Shown in pieces: positions 1 to 7,838 of a DNA stretch of 37,732 nt (within the stretch, counting starts at the first letter, position 1; every line of letters begins with the position of its first letter). Location: assembly GCA_022360155.1 (NCBI GenBank), contig JAKSDJ010000589.1, forward strand, positions 1 to 37,732, given 5' to 3'. The translations under genes and the position numbers were made by a program. The stretch comes from Chloroflexales bacterium. Lineage in GTDB: Bacteria; Chloroflexota; Chloroflexia; Chloroflexales; Chloroflexaceae. The notes beneath the pieces were generated by a model, which had not been told where the DNA came from, did no database searches, and was given only the letters and a program-made list of their open reading frames with translations.

Positions 1-1
1 A

Positions 2-1138
2 ACGTTCGTCTACAAGCTGCGTCTGACATCCGCTCAGGAAGCGTGTCTGATAGAGACGGTGGAGACGTGTCGCCACCTCTACAATCACGCGCTTGCTGAG
101 CGAAAAACGGCTTGGGAAGCGCGAGGTGAGTCGATTGGCTTTGCACGCCAATGTGCCAATCTGCCCGCTCTCAAGCGTGAGTCGCCCTATCTGCCGCGTG
201 TGCATGCGCAGGTGCTTCAAGATGTGTTGCATCGGTTGGATCGGGCGTTTCAGGCGTTCTTTCGGCGTGTCAAGGCTGGCGAGAAGCCGGGCTACCCCAG
301 GTTCAAGGGCAAGGGCTGGTACGACAGCTTCACCTACCCGCAATGGGGCAACGGCGTCAAACTGGACGGCGGGCGGCTCATCCTCTCCAAGATTGGTGCG
401 CCTCGGCTGCACAAAGACCGCCCACTCGCCGGCACGCCCAAGACCTGCACCATCGTTCGTAAGGCCGATGGCTGGTACGCGAGTATCGCTTGTGCGGTTG
501 CTCCGGCACCGCTCCCGCCCACTGGCAAGGCCGTCGGCGTAGATGTCGGGTTGGAGTCCTTTGTAACGCTGTCAAACGGGACACTGATCGCCAATCCGCG
601 CTACTATCGCGCCGCCGAACGCAAACTGAAACAGGCGCAGCGTCGTCTTTCCCGTCGTGTGAAGGGAAGCAATCGCCGCCGCAAAGCGCGCGAGTTGCTG
701 GCAAAGGCACACCTCAAGGTCAAGCGGGCGCGCCAGGACTTCGCCCACAAAACCGCACGGGCACTCGTGAACGACTACGACCATATTGTGGTTGAGAAGC
801 TGAACATTCGGGGGATGGTACGGAACCATCCGCTTGCGAAATCGATCGCCGACGCCGGCTGGGGGCTCTTCCTGCGTATCCTGATCGCCAAGGCTGCAAG
901 CGCCGGGCGCGTCGTGGTGGAAGTGAACCCTGCTGGAACGTCGCAAGTATGCGCACAGTGTGGCGAGGTCGTTCCGAAACGGCTCGCAGTGCGCTGGCAC
1001 TCCTGCCCGTATTGTAGTTGTGCGTTGCACCGCGATCATAATGCCGCACTCAATATCTTGAAGAAGGGCGGGGGCGCCGCCTTCGGGGAGGCTCTGCCGA
1101 TGGGCGGGCCGGAGAACCGAGAACCCCGCACCCTTTAG
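2..1138 (+). CDS. tnpB: TnpB / IS200-IS605 OrfB family RNA-guided nuclease, 5' end cut by window edge
   Basis: The reading frame is open from base 2, and the residues before the first internal GTG (59) read like a TnpB N-terminus (YKLRLTSAQEACL), so the true start lies left of the window. All three RuvC-like acidic residues are present: Asp in GVDVGLE (codon 542), Glu in VVEKLNIRGM (codon 794) and Asp in HRDHNAALNI (codon 1034). A C-terminal zinc ribbon has two Cys pairs (VCAQC and CPYC). The family is known to use a guide RNA (omegaRNA) made from the 3' end of the gene and the element's right end to cut DNA. Nothing downstream resembles TnpA, and the left flank is not visible, so autonomy of the element cannot be judged. 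The frame looks intact for the part that can be read. Confidence 0.93.
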   Translation, partial: TFVYKLRLTSAQEACLIETVETCRHLYNHALAERKTAWEARGESIGFARQCANLPALKRESPYLPRVHAQVLQDVLHRLDRAFQAFFRRVKAGEKPGYPRFKGKGWYDSFTYPQWGNGVKLDGGRLILSKIGAPRLHKDRPLAGTPKTCTIVRKADGWYASIACAVAPAPLPPTGKAVGVDVGLESFVTLSNGTLIANPRYYRAAERKLKQAQRRLSRRVKGSNRRRKARELLAKAHLKVKRARQDFAHKTARALVNDYDHIVVEKLNIRGMVRNHPLAKSIADAGWGLFLRILIAKAASAGRVVVEVNPAGTSQVCAQCGEVVPKRLAVRWHSCPYCSCALHRDHNAALNILKKGGGAAFGEALPMGGPENREPRTL

Positions 1139-1150
1139 GGGCGGGAGTGT
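1020..1150 (+). ncRNA. Candidate omegaRNA scaffold / IS200-IS605 right end
   Basis: The last part of tnpB and its 3' flank end in a hairpin. CCCGC (1125-1129) pairs with GCGGG (1141-1145), and inside it CCC (1131-1133) pairs with GGG (1138-1140). This GC-rich foldback with a CCCTTTAGGG core just after the tnpB stop is typical of IS605-type right ends. In known TnpB systems the guide RNA ends at this boundary and the flanking chromosomal sequence is the guide; here that would be the bases after about 1150. The 5' limit of the RNA is a guess. Confidence 0.4.
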
Positions 1151-1223
1151 CAGATTCGTACGTTTAGGGGCGGACGGTACATATGTTTGTAATGATATGT
1201 GTCGCTTTCTGATGCGGCTTGTT

Positions 1224-1271
1224 CCCCCTCTCCCACAACCTTCCGCGTGTGGGTGGTTGTGGGAGAGGGGG
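1224..1271. repeat. Long perfect hairpin, 17-bp stem
   Basis: CCCCCTCTCCCACAACC at 1224-1240 is followed by a 14-nt loop and its exact reverse complement at 1255-1271. It lies between the TnpB element and the transposase remnant. It could terminate transcription from either side, or be a copy of a dispersed palindromic repeat; no T-run follows, so the repeat reading is preferred. The rest of 1151-1313 holds no gene that I can support. Confidence 0.7.
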
Positions 1272-1313
1272 CTAGGGGCATATGCGCGAACTTTAGCAAC
1301 TGAATCATCGGCG

Positions 1314-1925
1314 TTATGCCGCAGCACACCGCGGTTGAGCGGCCTGGGCCATCCGATCCGCCAACCCGTGGCGCACCACCGTCTCGTGCGGCTGCCGCCG
1401 CCGCCGAGGACACCGGAACCGTATGAGCCGCGGCACACACGCCCGCACCCGCGCCGTCGTCCACGTGCCCCCTACCTGCTGCCGCCGCGTCCTGACGCTC
1501 AGCATGGCCACCCGCCCCCCGCTCAGCCAGACCGGCGGGTCGGCATCGACCGGCTTCGCCGTGGTCGCCGCGTCTTGGATTCGGGCCAGCAGCGCCGGCA
1601 GCGCCCCGCTGGTGCGTTCCTGTAGCACCCAGGCCAGCCGGAGAACCCGCACGGTTGCCGCGGCGGCGGCGACCGTGCGACTGCGGATGGGGTGGGCATC
1701 CCGTCCTTGCGTGAACCGTTTGGACCGGATTTCGGCCTGCCAGCGCGCGCGATAGCGCCGCAACACATCCGCGGCAGCCCACGGGGCCGCCGCCAGGGTG
1801 GGGATCAGCACCACCCAACCCGCGCTGATCCGTGGGGCCCGCGTGATCCGCCGGCCTTGCTGGCGCGCCTGTGGGGTGGGCCCCCACTGCCCGGTCCCGG
1901 ATTCCCTCTGGTTTGGGGCGATGTC
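1314..1925 (-). pseudogene. IS4-like DDE transposase, C-terminal remnant
   Basis: The frame ending at 1314 carries about 200 codons that look like the end of an IS4-family transposase. The stretch VLRRYRARWQAEIRSKRF matches the Y-(2)-R-(3)-E signature that contains the catalytic Glu, but the Lys expected seven residues after the Glu is Thr. It continues with HPIRSRTVAAAAATVR and a C-terminal Arg-rich tail. The catalytic Asp residues and the whole N-terminal half are missing. Upstream the frame runs into the signal-peptide ORF of a different gene in another frame, so this is a decayed copy rather than an active element. Family assignment is by motif only. Confidence 0.65.
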
Positions 1926-2266
1926 GTCCTGCCCCGGGCAAGCAGCGCTCCTGCGCCGGCCAGCCCCGTTGCCGCCAAGAGGCCAGCTCCGCTTCCGCGG
2001 TCGTTCATCGTCTGCGCTGCCCCAGTGCTCAGCGTAGGGTCGAGAACGGCTTGGGACGATGTCGATGAGCTGCTGGTCTGATCCGTCTCGACGGTTTCCA
2101 CTGGAGCGGTCGTGGCCGGGGCGGCATCGGGCGACTGGCGGGTCTGGGCCGTGGCGAGCGGGGCGCCTACGCCTAGCAGCAGCCAGGATAGGAAAGCGCC
2201 CAGCAACCATCGGACCACCTGGAGGTGCGAACGTCGGATAATCTTATCGATATTTTTGTAGACCAT
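1805..2266 (-). pseudogene. Truncated paralog of the 2695-5073 exported protein
   Basis: The first ~60 residues repeat the design of the large protein encoded at 2695-5073: a basic start, a hydrophobic segment VVRWLLGAFLSWLLLGVG, the cleavage-like motif APLATAQT, then QSPDAAPATTAPVE. The large protein has RWLLGVFLAY, PLATAQTNQSPDTAPADTTPVE at the same places. A second hydrophobic stretch (GLLAATGLAGAGALLA) follows. After about 1925 the sequence becomes the transposase remnant in another frame, so the gene has lost its C-terminal part and the last ~40 codons of this ORF are an out-of-frame reading of the transposase. Start ATG at 2266 has only a weak GAGG upstream. It sits 63 bp after the small gene at 2330-2581, in the same orientation. 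Confidence 0.55.
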
Positions 2267-2329
2267 GTGTATCAGCGCCTCACGAATAGGCCGTGCCCGA
2301 CCGATACGTCACCAATCCCGCCCCAGAGC

Positions 2330-2581
2330 TCACAGTGCAACGTGTTCGCGTTGCGCCGCGCCTGCGAAAGAAAGGTATTTGCGTAACTGGCATTGCTCTT
2401 CCTCCACGATATAAAACGTGCTGTTGTTGAGCGAACCGGCGCCGTCGGATGCAACAGCAATAGCCGTGGCGATGGCCGCGGCACTGCCGCGGATTAGCGT
2501 CGACTGTGCAGGCAGCGAGATTCGTGGCCGTACGCGCGTCGGGGGTGTCTGCGGCCGAGGCCCACCCTGACTGGTTGGCAT
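2330..2581 (-). CDS. Small protein of unknown function, 83 aa
   Basis: The start ATG at 2581 has a strong ribosome binding site (AAGGAG, seven bases upstream), which is the main reason to believe this gene. The protein has a Pro/Arg-rich N-terminus (PRPQTPPTRVRPRI), an Ala-rich weakly hydrophobic middle (GSAAAIATAIAVAS) and a C-terminal part with NNSTFYIVEEEQCQLRKYL. There is no clear signal peptide. It lies between two related exported-protein genes on the same strand, 113 bp after the 792-aa gene, and may form one unit with them. I do not recognise the family. An overlapping ORF in another frame (2272-2484) lacks a comparable start signal. Confidence 0.55.
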   Translation of the reverse strand: MPTSQGGPRPQTPPTRVRPRISLPAQSTLIRGSAAAIATAIAVASDGAGSLNNSTFYIVEEEQCQLRKYLSFAGAAQREHVAL

Positions 2582-2644
2582 AGTGCGCTCCTTACTTCAT
2601 TTGATGTACGAAGCTTGCATGCGTCGCGAACGGCTGTTGCATGT

Positions 2645-2674
2645 CGGGGCGCCACGCTGAATGGCGCCGCCCCG
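2645..2674 (-). terminator. Possible hairpin terminator after the 792-aa gene
   Basis: GGCGCCA and TGGCGCC form a 7-bp stem around a short loop, extended by GGGGC/GCCCC with a bulge, just after the stop of the 2695-5073 gene. There is no T-run on the minus strand, so it may only be a processing or pausing hairpin. Confidence 0.35.
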
Positions 2675-2694
2675 GCAGTGTTGTAATCGGATCC

Positions 2695-5073
2695 TTACGG
2701 ATTGGGACTGGGTTGGTTATTCTGATTTCGCTCGTTTAATGTGCTGTAATACAGATCTAGCGCACGTTTCAACTGCGCAACATGTGCTTTATAGATGTGA
2801 TCTAATTGCTCTTGTGTGACATTGTTGGGGATAGTGATATCCTCCAGCGATGGTAACCCTATAGGGGTTTCCGGCAATGGCGGTAAAGCAGGCTGTTGCG
2901 GCGGTGTCGGTTGCGGGACGTTTGGCGGCGTTGGCGATGGGGGGACAGTTGGTTCTGGACCCGCAGGCAATGAGTAACCATCGATTGGGTCGCCAAGAGA
3001 CCACGCCACACCCTCTTCTAATAGGCGCTGCAAACGAATGCGACCAGTGTTACTATTGATATAGTTGTCGTATGCATTGCGTTGGTCAATCCATTGCTGG
3101 CGCGCGGTCGCCGCGGTGTTATAAGCGCTGACTGCGGTCTGGTATTCGGCCTGTGCATTGTTGTAGCGCGTGAGCTGATCCTCGAACTGCTGGCGTGCCA
3201 ACTGGTATTCCTGGAGAATTTCAGTACGTCTTGACAATATCTCATTGTACTGCGCCTGGTTGAGCTGAATTCGCAGCGACTCCTGGGTTTGCTCCAAGCC
3301 AGCTTGGCCTTGTATGGGCAAGGCGCTCAAGCGCTCTTCAGTCAGCTTCGATAGTTCCGTGTTAATGCGTGCGAGTTCTGCTTGCTGCTCTGTCAACTTA
3401 ACGAGTTGCCAGGTGAAGAAGCCTGTAGCAATACTGACAACAGTGCCAATGGCAGTCGTAGTCCAATTGAATCTTCGCTGTATGCGTTCGAGACGCTGTT
3501 GCGCTTCCCGTGCTACTTCTTCTTGCGTCCGTAACCGAGCACGGATACTCACTTCAGTTTCGAAACTCTGCTTCTTACTAGCAAGCTCGCGAAGCAAGTT
3601 CTTGGCTGCTCGTTCCGCTTGCTCGAGCTTTGCAACTTCTTCTCGAGACACATTAGGATTAAACCGCGCTTGTTTAATTGCTTGGCTAATTTGCTGACGT
3701 AGTTCTTCAGCCTCTTGCTGTGCGCTGTTGACAGCCTCTCGGTAGACTTTTTGAGCATCTTGGTCGGTAATATTGCGCTCGACAGCGGCACTCGCTTGAT
3801 CGTGCCGCTGTCGTATCTGATCGAGTTCGTCGAATGCCTCGGAACGCGTAATTGCGAGGAAGGCGGGCGCTGTAGGCTGCACATCTGGATTGAGCTGTCC
3901 GTCGTTCGATCCAAGCCCTGCAACAGGACCATCAGGGAATATCTCGGTGTCAGGGGCGGTGGGCTGCGGAGCGGGGAACGGCGGCGTCCCTGTGGGCACA
4001 TCCGAGTTTGTTGTTATGTGATCGTAACTGTCAAGCAAAGCAGCGATACTTTGCATTGCTTGGCGTGTTTGAACGATCAAGGCAAGCGTTGGTTGTGAAT
4101 CGACGCGATCGGACAGATCCGAGAAACCTTGCACACGCTGCTCAAGCGTTGCCAGCGTATTTAGTACATTGCCAACCTGGGAACGGAGTTGAGCTGATGG
4201 TCCGTGTTGGCGTAAATCGTTCATTAGGGCTTGTGCCGAAGGGAGCCGCTCAAGCGCATCGCGTGCGTCATCGATCTGACCTTGTTCCAAGATCGCATTC
4301 GTACGATGGGAGTATTCCAACTCCGTTAAGGTGCTTTGTAATTCAGCTTCGGCAACACGTTGTTGGGTGCGATAGACCCTGGTTTGCGCTTCAAGTGCAG
4401 CAATCTGTGCTTGTAGCTCACGGCGTTGCACTTCAATCTCTGCCGGTGATGGCGATGGAATGGTTGGGGCGGGTGCTGCTGGGGCGGGCGCTACTGGAGC
4501 GGGCGTCATCTGCTGGGACGGGTTTGGGGTTGAGGGACGTGGAATCGCTGTGCCTGCCGGGGGCGTACCATGTACTTCGACTCTGTGTCCCGGTGGCAAC
4601 GTCGGGGCAGTCGCCGGTAGTGGGTCGAGCAAATCGTAAAAGGGTACTACGTTGCGAAGCACATTGCGAACCTGAGGAGACACCAGAATCTGGACGATCT
4701 TGCCGCCGGCATCACGAACCACCACGAAGAAACCGACACCCAGAGCGATAAGCAGTTCAACAAGCCACAAGAAGGGATCGTTGGTTGGCCAAACATCAGT
4801 CTGGGCCAGCAACGCTGGCACGGCGGTCGTCGGATTCGTAGTCAGGGTCGACGGGGCCAGAGCCACTAAGTTGCTGGACGATTGTTCGACTGCGGCGCTC
4901 TCAACGGGGGTCGTGTCGGCCGGAGCGGTGTCGGGGGATTGGTTGGTCTGGGCCGTGGCGAGCGGAACGCTCAGGAGCACTGAATAGGCGAGAAACACGC
5001 CCAACAGCCAGCGGAGAACCTGGCGGCGCGAATGCTGCCAGGTTTGTCCAAAGTGTTTGCGTAATCGATTCAT
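2695..5073 (-). CDS. Large exported/membrane coiled-coil protein with Pro-rich linkers, 792 aa
   Basis: ATG at 5073 is preceded by a good ribosome site (GGGGAGG). The layout is: a long signal-peptide-like segment (about residues 20-42, ending PLATAQT), a Thr/Ser/Pro-rich part, a membrane segment (about 100-119, FLWLVELLIALGVGFFVVV), a Pro/Ala-rich linker (about 155-210), a coiled coil (about 210-260), a second linker, a long coiled coil (about 415-535), a second membrane segment (about 538-558), another coiled coil to about 660, a Pro-rich tail and a short terminal helix. No enzyme motif is visible. The design suggests a membrane-anchored structural or scaffold protein, but that is inference. 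A truncated paralog with the same N-terminus lies at 1805-2266. I do not recognise the family. Confidence 0.85.
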   Translation of the reverse strand: MNRLRKHFGQTWQHSRRQVLRWLLGVFLAYSVLLSVPLATAQTNQSPDTAPADTTPVESAAVEQSSSNLVALAPSTLTTNPTTAVPALLAQTDVWPTNDPFLWLVELLIALGVGFFVVVRDAGGKIVQILVSPQVRNVLRNVVPFYDLLDPLPATAPTLPPGHRVEVHGTPPAGTAIPRPSTPNPSQQMTPAPVAPAPAAPAPTIPSPSPAEIEVQRRELQAQIAALEAQTRVYRTQQRVAEAELQSTLTELEYSHRTNAILEQGQIDDARDALERLPSAQALMNDLRQHGPSAQLRSQVGNVLNTLATLEQRVQGFSDLSDRVDSQPTLALIVQTRQAMQSIAALLDSYDHITTNSDVPTGTPPFPAPQPTAPDTEIFPDGPVAGLGSNDGQLNPDVQPTAPAFLAITRSEAFDELDQIRQRHDQASAAVERNITDQDAQKVYREAVNSAQQEAEELRQQISQAIKQARFNPNVSREEVAKLEQAERAAKNLLRELASKKQSFETEVSIRARLRTQEEVAREAQQRLERIQRRFNWTTTAIGTVVSIATGFFTWQLVKLTEQQAELARINTELSKLTEERLSALPIQGQAGLEQTQESLRIQLNQAQYNEILSRRTEILQEYQLARQQFEDQLTRYNNAQAEYQTAVSAYNTAATARQQWIDQRNAYDNYINSNTGRIRLQRLLEEGVAWSLGDPIDGYSLPAGPEPTVPPSPTPPNVPQPTPPQQPALPPLPETPIGLPSLEDITIPNNVTQEQLDHIYKAHVAQLKRALDLYYSTLNERNQNNQPSPNP

Positions 5074-5416
5074 ATGTGCCTCCCCTATGGCCCCGGTGCG
5101 AACATGGGTTTCCAGTTCGCAGTTGAGGCGAACCGCTATTGTGCTTCACAACCGTCGCGCCGTGACCGCTCAATTTGAAGTTATTCTATGCAGTGTAGCG
5201 CGCGGTGGACAGTCAAAACAAGGGGAGGATGATTCAGAAGTGTAACAGTGTGGGACAATGTCATCCAGAGGCGTCTCAAGGCGCGCTGAGAGCCGCTGAC
5301 TTGGGCATCCGCGGCTCACCAAGCCTCCTCCTTGACAAGCGCCTGGCTTCCGGTTAGATTTCAGAGTATGTTGCAGCAGTGATGGAGTGGGGCGATACAG
5401 TAGCAGGGGGAACGTC
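5074..5416. other. Divergent intergenic region
   Basis: This 343-bp stretch separates the leftward 792-aa gene from the rightward DUF4058 gene and must hold both promoters. A sigma70-like promoter for the right side is listed separately (5332-5360). I see no convincing promoter for the left side and no gene. Confidence 0.5.
5332..5360 (+). promoter_or_regulatory. Sigma70-type promoter for the DUF4058 gene
   Basis: TTGACA at 5332-5337, a 17-bp spacer and TAGATT at 5355-5360 give a near-consensus promoter about 57 bp before the ATG at 5417. Confidence 0.55.
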
Positions 5417-6199
5417 ATGCCTTCACCATTTCCGGGGATGGACCCCTACTTAGAGGGATCGGAATGGACAAGCGTGCATATCGAACTCAGTTCAGAGATT
5501 GCGCGGCAGCTTGCTCCCCAGGTGAGCCCTAAGTATATCGTGCGTCCGGCACGCCGCTTTGTGGTCGAAACGGTCGAAGATGTTAGTATAACAGCGCGGG
5601 ACATGTATCCTGGTGTCGGGATATTTGGCGACCAGGCGCTGCCAGCGCCAGAAGCAGCGCCCACTGCGTATGCAGCGCCACTGCTCCTGGCAACCGTGAT
5701 ACCAGAACAAGCGCCGCAGGTGACCGTCGAAATTCGGGATGCCACACATCGAACGCTTGTCACAGCCATTGAAGTTTTGTCCCTCAGCAACAAGCGTGGG
5801 GAGGGTTACCAGGAGTATTTGGAGAAACGAGCGCGGTTGCTTCACAGTTCCGCGCATCTGCTCGAAATCGATCTCCTGCGCCGAGGGCGGCGGGCGCCGA
5901 TGCGAGCCCCGCTCCCAGAAGCGCTGTATTTCATTTTCCTCAGTCGGACCGAACGACGCCCATTGATCGAGGTATGGCCGCTGCTGCTGACAGACTCTCT
6001 GCCCATTGCGCCTGTGCCGCTGCTGCCAGGCGATCCGGATGTACAGCTCCATCTGCAGGATGCCTTGAACAGCCTGTACGACGCGCTCCGCTATGATCTC
6101 TCTATTGACTATACCCAAGCGCCGGATGTCCCGTTGCCTGAAGCGGAGGCGCGCTGGGCCTCCGCATTACTGCGTGACTGGCGTGACCGTCGTGCGTGA
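5417..6199 (+). CDS. DUF4058 family protein, 260 aa
   Basis: The N-terminus MPSPFPGMDPYLE is the hallmark of DUF4058 proteins, so the ATG at 5417 is preferred to an in-frame GTG at 5387; it also has AGGGGGAACGTC just upstream. Further family-like parts are VEIRDATHRTLVTAIEVLSLSNKR, here at about residues 108-131, with the conserved VLSxxNK core, and a C-terminal region with Trp and acidic residues. The length is normal for the family. The biochemical function of the family is not established; the conserved E-V-L-S-N-K core resembles a nuclease-like or Uma2-like fold in outline, which I note only as a possibility. The gene has its own promoter and ends before a bidirectional terminator shared with the convergent gene at 6360. 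Confidence 0.85.
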   Translation: MPSPFPGMDPYLEGSEWTSVHIELSSEIARQLAPQVSPKYIVRPARRFVVETVEDVSITARDMYPGVGIFGDQALPAPEAAPTAYAAPLLLATVIPEQAPQVTVEIRDATHRTLVTAIEVLSLSNKRGEGYQEYLEKRARLLHSSAHLLEIDLLRRGRRAPMRAPLPEALYFIFLSRTERRPLIEVWPLLLTDSLPIAPVPLLPGDPDVQLHLQDALNSLYDALRYDLSIDYTQAPDVPLPEAEARWASALLRDWRDRRA

Positions 6200-6287
6200 G
6201 CCAGTAGGTGGAGATGTGTTTGAACGGCGTTCCGAATAGGATCGAACGTGTTGCTTCAAGCCTCTTGACAGAGACCGCACAATACCA

Positions 6288-6323
6288 AGCCGCAAGGCGA
6301 TGACACAGCATCGCCTTGCGGCT
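6288..6323. terminator. Bidirectional hairpin terminator
   Basis: AGCCGCAAGGCGATG at 6288-6302 is followed by a 6-nt loop and its perfect reverse complement at 6309-6323. It lies between two convergent genes (ending at 6199 and 6360), the expected place for a shared terminator. T-tracts are weak on both sides. Confidence 0.7.
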
Positions 6324-6359
6324 CCTGCCCGAATGTAATATGTCGTTGTGTGTTAGCGG

Positions 6360-7157
6360 CTACGGGACCACAAAGCTCACCGCAGCGACCGCGCCCGTCC
6401 AATCCCCACGGGCTGCCAGCGTATAGGTTCCCGCAGACAAACCTGATATATCGAAGCTGGTTGAGATAACGCCGGCGCCGTCAGCAACGAGGTGCTCGCC
6501 CACTGTTTCCTCATCATCGTCGTCATCCTCCGGTTCGCGCACCAAGCGCCCCTCATCGAGATACAGCGGCGTGCTGACCCCCGCTGCCGAGGTGTACCAG
6601 AAATTGACCGGCTCATTCGGGGCGAAGGCGCCGCCTCCGAACGCATAGAGCGAACCGCTGCGTCCCGCGATGTTCAGCGCCGTTACACCGTGATTGGGCA
6701 TATTGCTGCTGTAGCGGTACTCTTCATGAGTGACCGTTGCGCGCTCCGTGATGGCATTTGTGGCGGCAGCGCCCGCGCTGGTAAAGCTCAGGTTGCTCAC
6801 TATCGAGGAGGCTTCGCCCTCGATCCGGTCGATGCTAATCGTCACTACGCCATTTCCGATGTCTGACACCCACACGCCTTCCTGATCGAAGCTTGCGGAG
6901 GCAAGGGTGTAGCCTGGCGCAAATGGAATTGTCAGCTTGAGGTGTTTGGCGATGCCGCCGTCATGGTTGATGAGTTCGACCCGATAGCTGTCCACGCCAT
7001 CTGTGCGCGAAACAGTATCGGCTTGCGGCGTGACGGTGAGTGCAAGCTCCACCTCCTCTGCTGCCGCTTGGTGGGGCATTGCAAACAAACCAGCGGCCAG
7101 AACCAGGCCCAGAGCGCCTTGCAGACTTCGTGGGGGCACGATTTTTGCTAATTTCAT
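6360..7157 (-). CDS. Exported protein with beta-rich domains and an acidic stretch, 265 aa
   Basis: ATG at 7157 has a near-perfect ribosome site (AGGAGG, six bases upstream). Residues 1-33 form a signal peptide with a hydrophobic core (ALGLVLAAGLFAMP) and a cleavage motif AAAEE. Residues about 35-150 look like a DUF11-type Ig-like domain (VDSYRVELINHDGGIAKHLKLTIPFAPGY, with typical alternating beta pattern). The C-terminal part has a run EPEDDDDDEETV and a second beta-rich part ending GTYTLAARGDWTG, as in secreted adhesin-like or Ig-like repeats. The acidic run could bind calcium; this is inference. No sortase motif is seen. It is probably a single-gene unit. Confidence 0.8.
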   Translation of the reverse strand: MKLAKIVPPRSLQGALGLVLAAGLFAMPHQAAAEEVELALTVTPQADTVSRTDGVDSYRVELINHDGGIAKHLKLTIPFAPGYTLASASFDQEGVWVSDIGNGVVTISIDRIEGEASSIVSNLSFTSAGAAATNAITERATVTHEEYRYSSNMPNHGVTALNIAGRSGSLYAFGGGAFAPNEPVNFWYTSAAGVSTPLYLDEGRLVREPEDDDDDEETVGEHLVADGAGVISTSFDISGLSAGTYTLAARGDWTGAVAAVSFVVP

Positions 7158-7214
7158 ATAAACCTCCTGAGATCTAATGGTCTAAAACTAATACTGTTCA
7201 GATACGCGCGCTGG

Positions 7215-7275
7215 AAGACCTTTAAGGTCTTGGGGAAGGCTTCCGCAAGCATCTCTTCAAGACCTTAAAGGTCTT
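7215..7275. repeat. Pair of palindromes forming an inverted repeat
   Basis: A 17-base near-palindrome at 7215-7231 (AAGACCTTTAAGGTCTT) and its exact reverse complement at 7259-7275 (AAGACCTTAAAGGTCTT) enclose 27 bases. Each can form its own hairpin, and the two can pair together. The right copy supplies the last five codons and stop of the weak ORF at 7257-7508. Confidence 0.7.
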
Positions 7276-7508
7276 ATTTGAAAAGTATTGGGTCTAAAAC
7301 ACCATGCCTTATCGATAACAACAACATATGGCATTCTGACGACAACGAAACCTCCAACCGCACTACATTCGACGACTGCCTGTCGATATTCTTCCTGGAC
7401 GACGTTTAGGACTGAGCCTATCGACTTCGCTCTGGACACACTGTGTGAAAGGTCTGACAACCGTTGGTAAAGGCGATCTGTTACGTCGTTTGTCGTACTG
7501 TCGGTCAC
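7257..7508 (-). CDS. Doubtful small ORF, 83 aa
   Basis: A GTG at 7508 opens an 83-codon frame with a plausible amphipathic sequence (DRLYQRLSDLSHSVSRAKS, then GGFVVVRMPYVVVIDK). The ribosome site is poor (CAGGG region), and the C-terminus (FQIRPLRS) is encoded by a palindromic repeat, so the original end may have been lost. No family is recognised. It may be a remnant of a longer gene. Confidence 0.3.
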   Translation of the reverse strand: MTDSTTNDVTDRLYQRLSDLSHSVSRAKSIGSVLNVVQEEYRQAVVECSAVGGFVVVRMPYVVVIDKAWCFRPNTFQIRPLRS

Positions 7509-7838
7509 GCCCTGTTGCTGTATGGCATTATTATGCGATATTCGCCTCGCGCTGAAATCGCCTATTCGCGTGATCCTCGTATCATCTTATTGGGCGATTC
7601 CAGTGTCACCTGAAGGATGGTTATGTAGTAATACTTTCATATCTCGATAACGTGGATGATTGGGCGGGGAGCGTGCTATGCTTTTGATGGGGTTGTGCGT
7701 AAGGCGGATGGGGCGGGCCGGATTGAAGCGTTCACTATGCGGTTGGCACGACTGCCAATGCGTCCGCGTGAAGAGCGGAAACGACTCATCGGCGGTCGCG
7801 CCTCATCCCTCCGGGCCGATTGCAACTTGCTTGGCCGG

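Larger units (their letters stand above)
7158..7838. other. Region with palindromic repeats and no well-supported gene
   Basis: This stretch holds the palindromic repeat pair at 7215-7275, a weak minus-strand ORF (7257-7508, listed separately) and a plus-strand ORF starting at 7656 that lacks a ribosome site and runs antisense into a better-supported gene at 7839. I see no promoter that I can support beyond the ribosome site of the 6360-7157 gene. Confidence 0.4.

Noticed and set aside
572-1438. 288-aa ORF on the minus strand over tnpB
   Set aside because: It is antisense to a clear TnpB gene with intact RuvC and zinc-ribbon motifs, and has Arg/Pro/Cys-rich shadow composition.
4008-4751. 247-aa plus-strand ORF inside the 792-aa gene
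   Set aside because: Antisense to a gene with signal peptide, membrane segments and coiled coils; the reading is Arg/His-rich and has no ribosome site.
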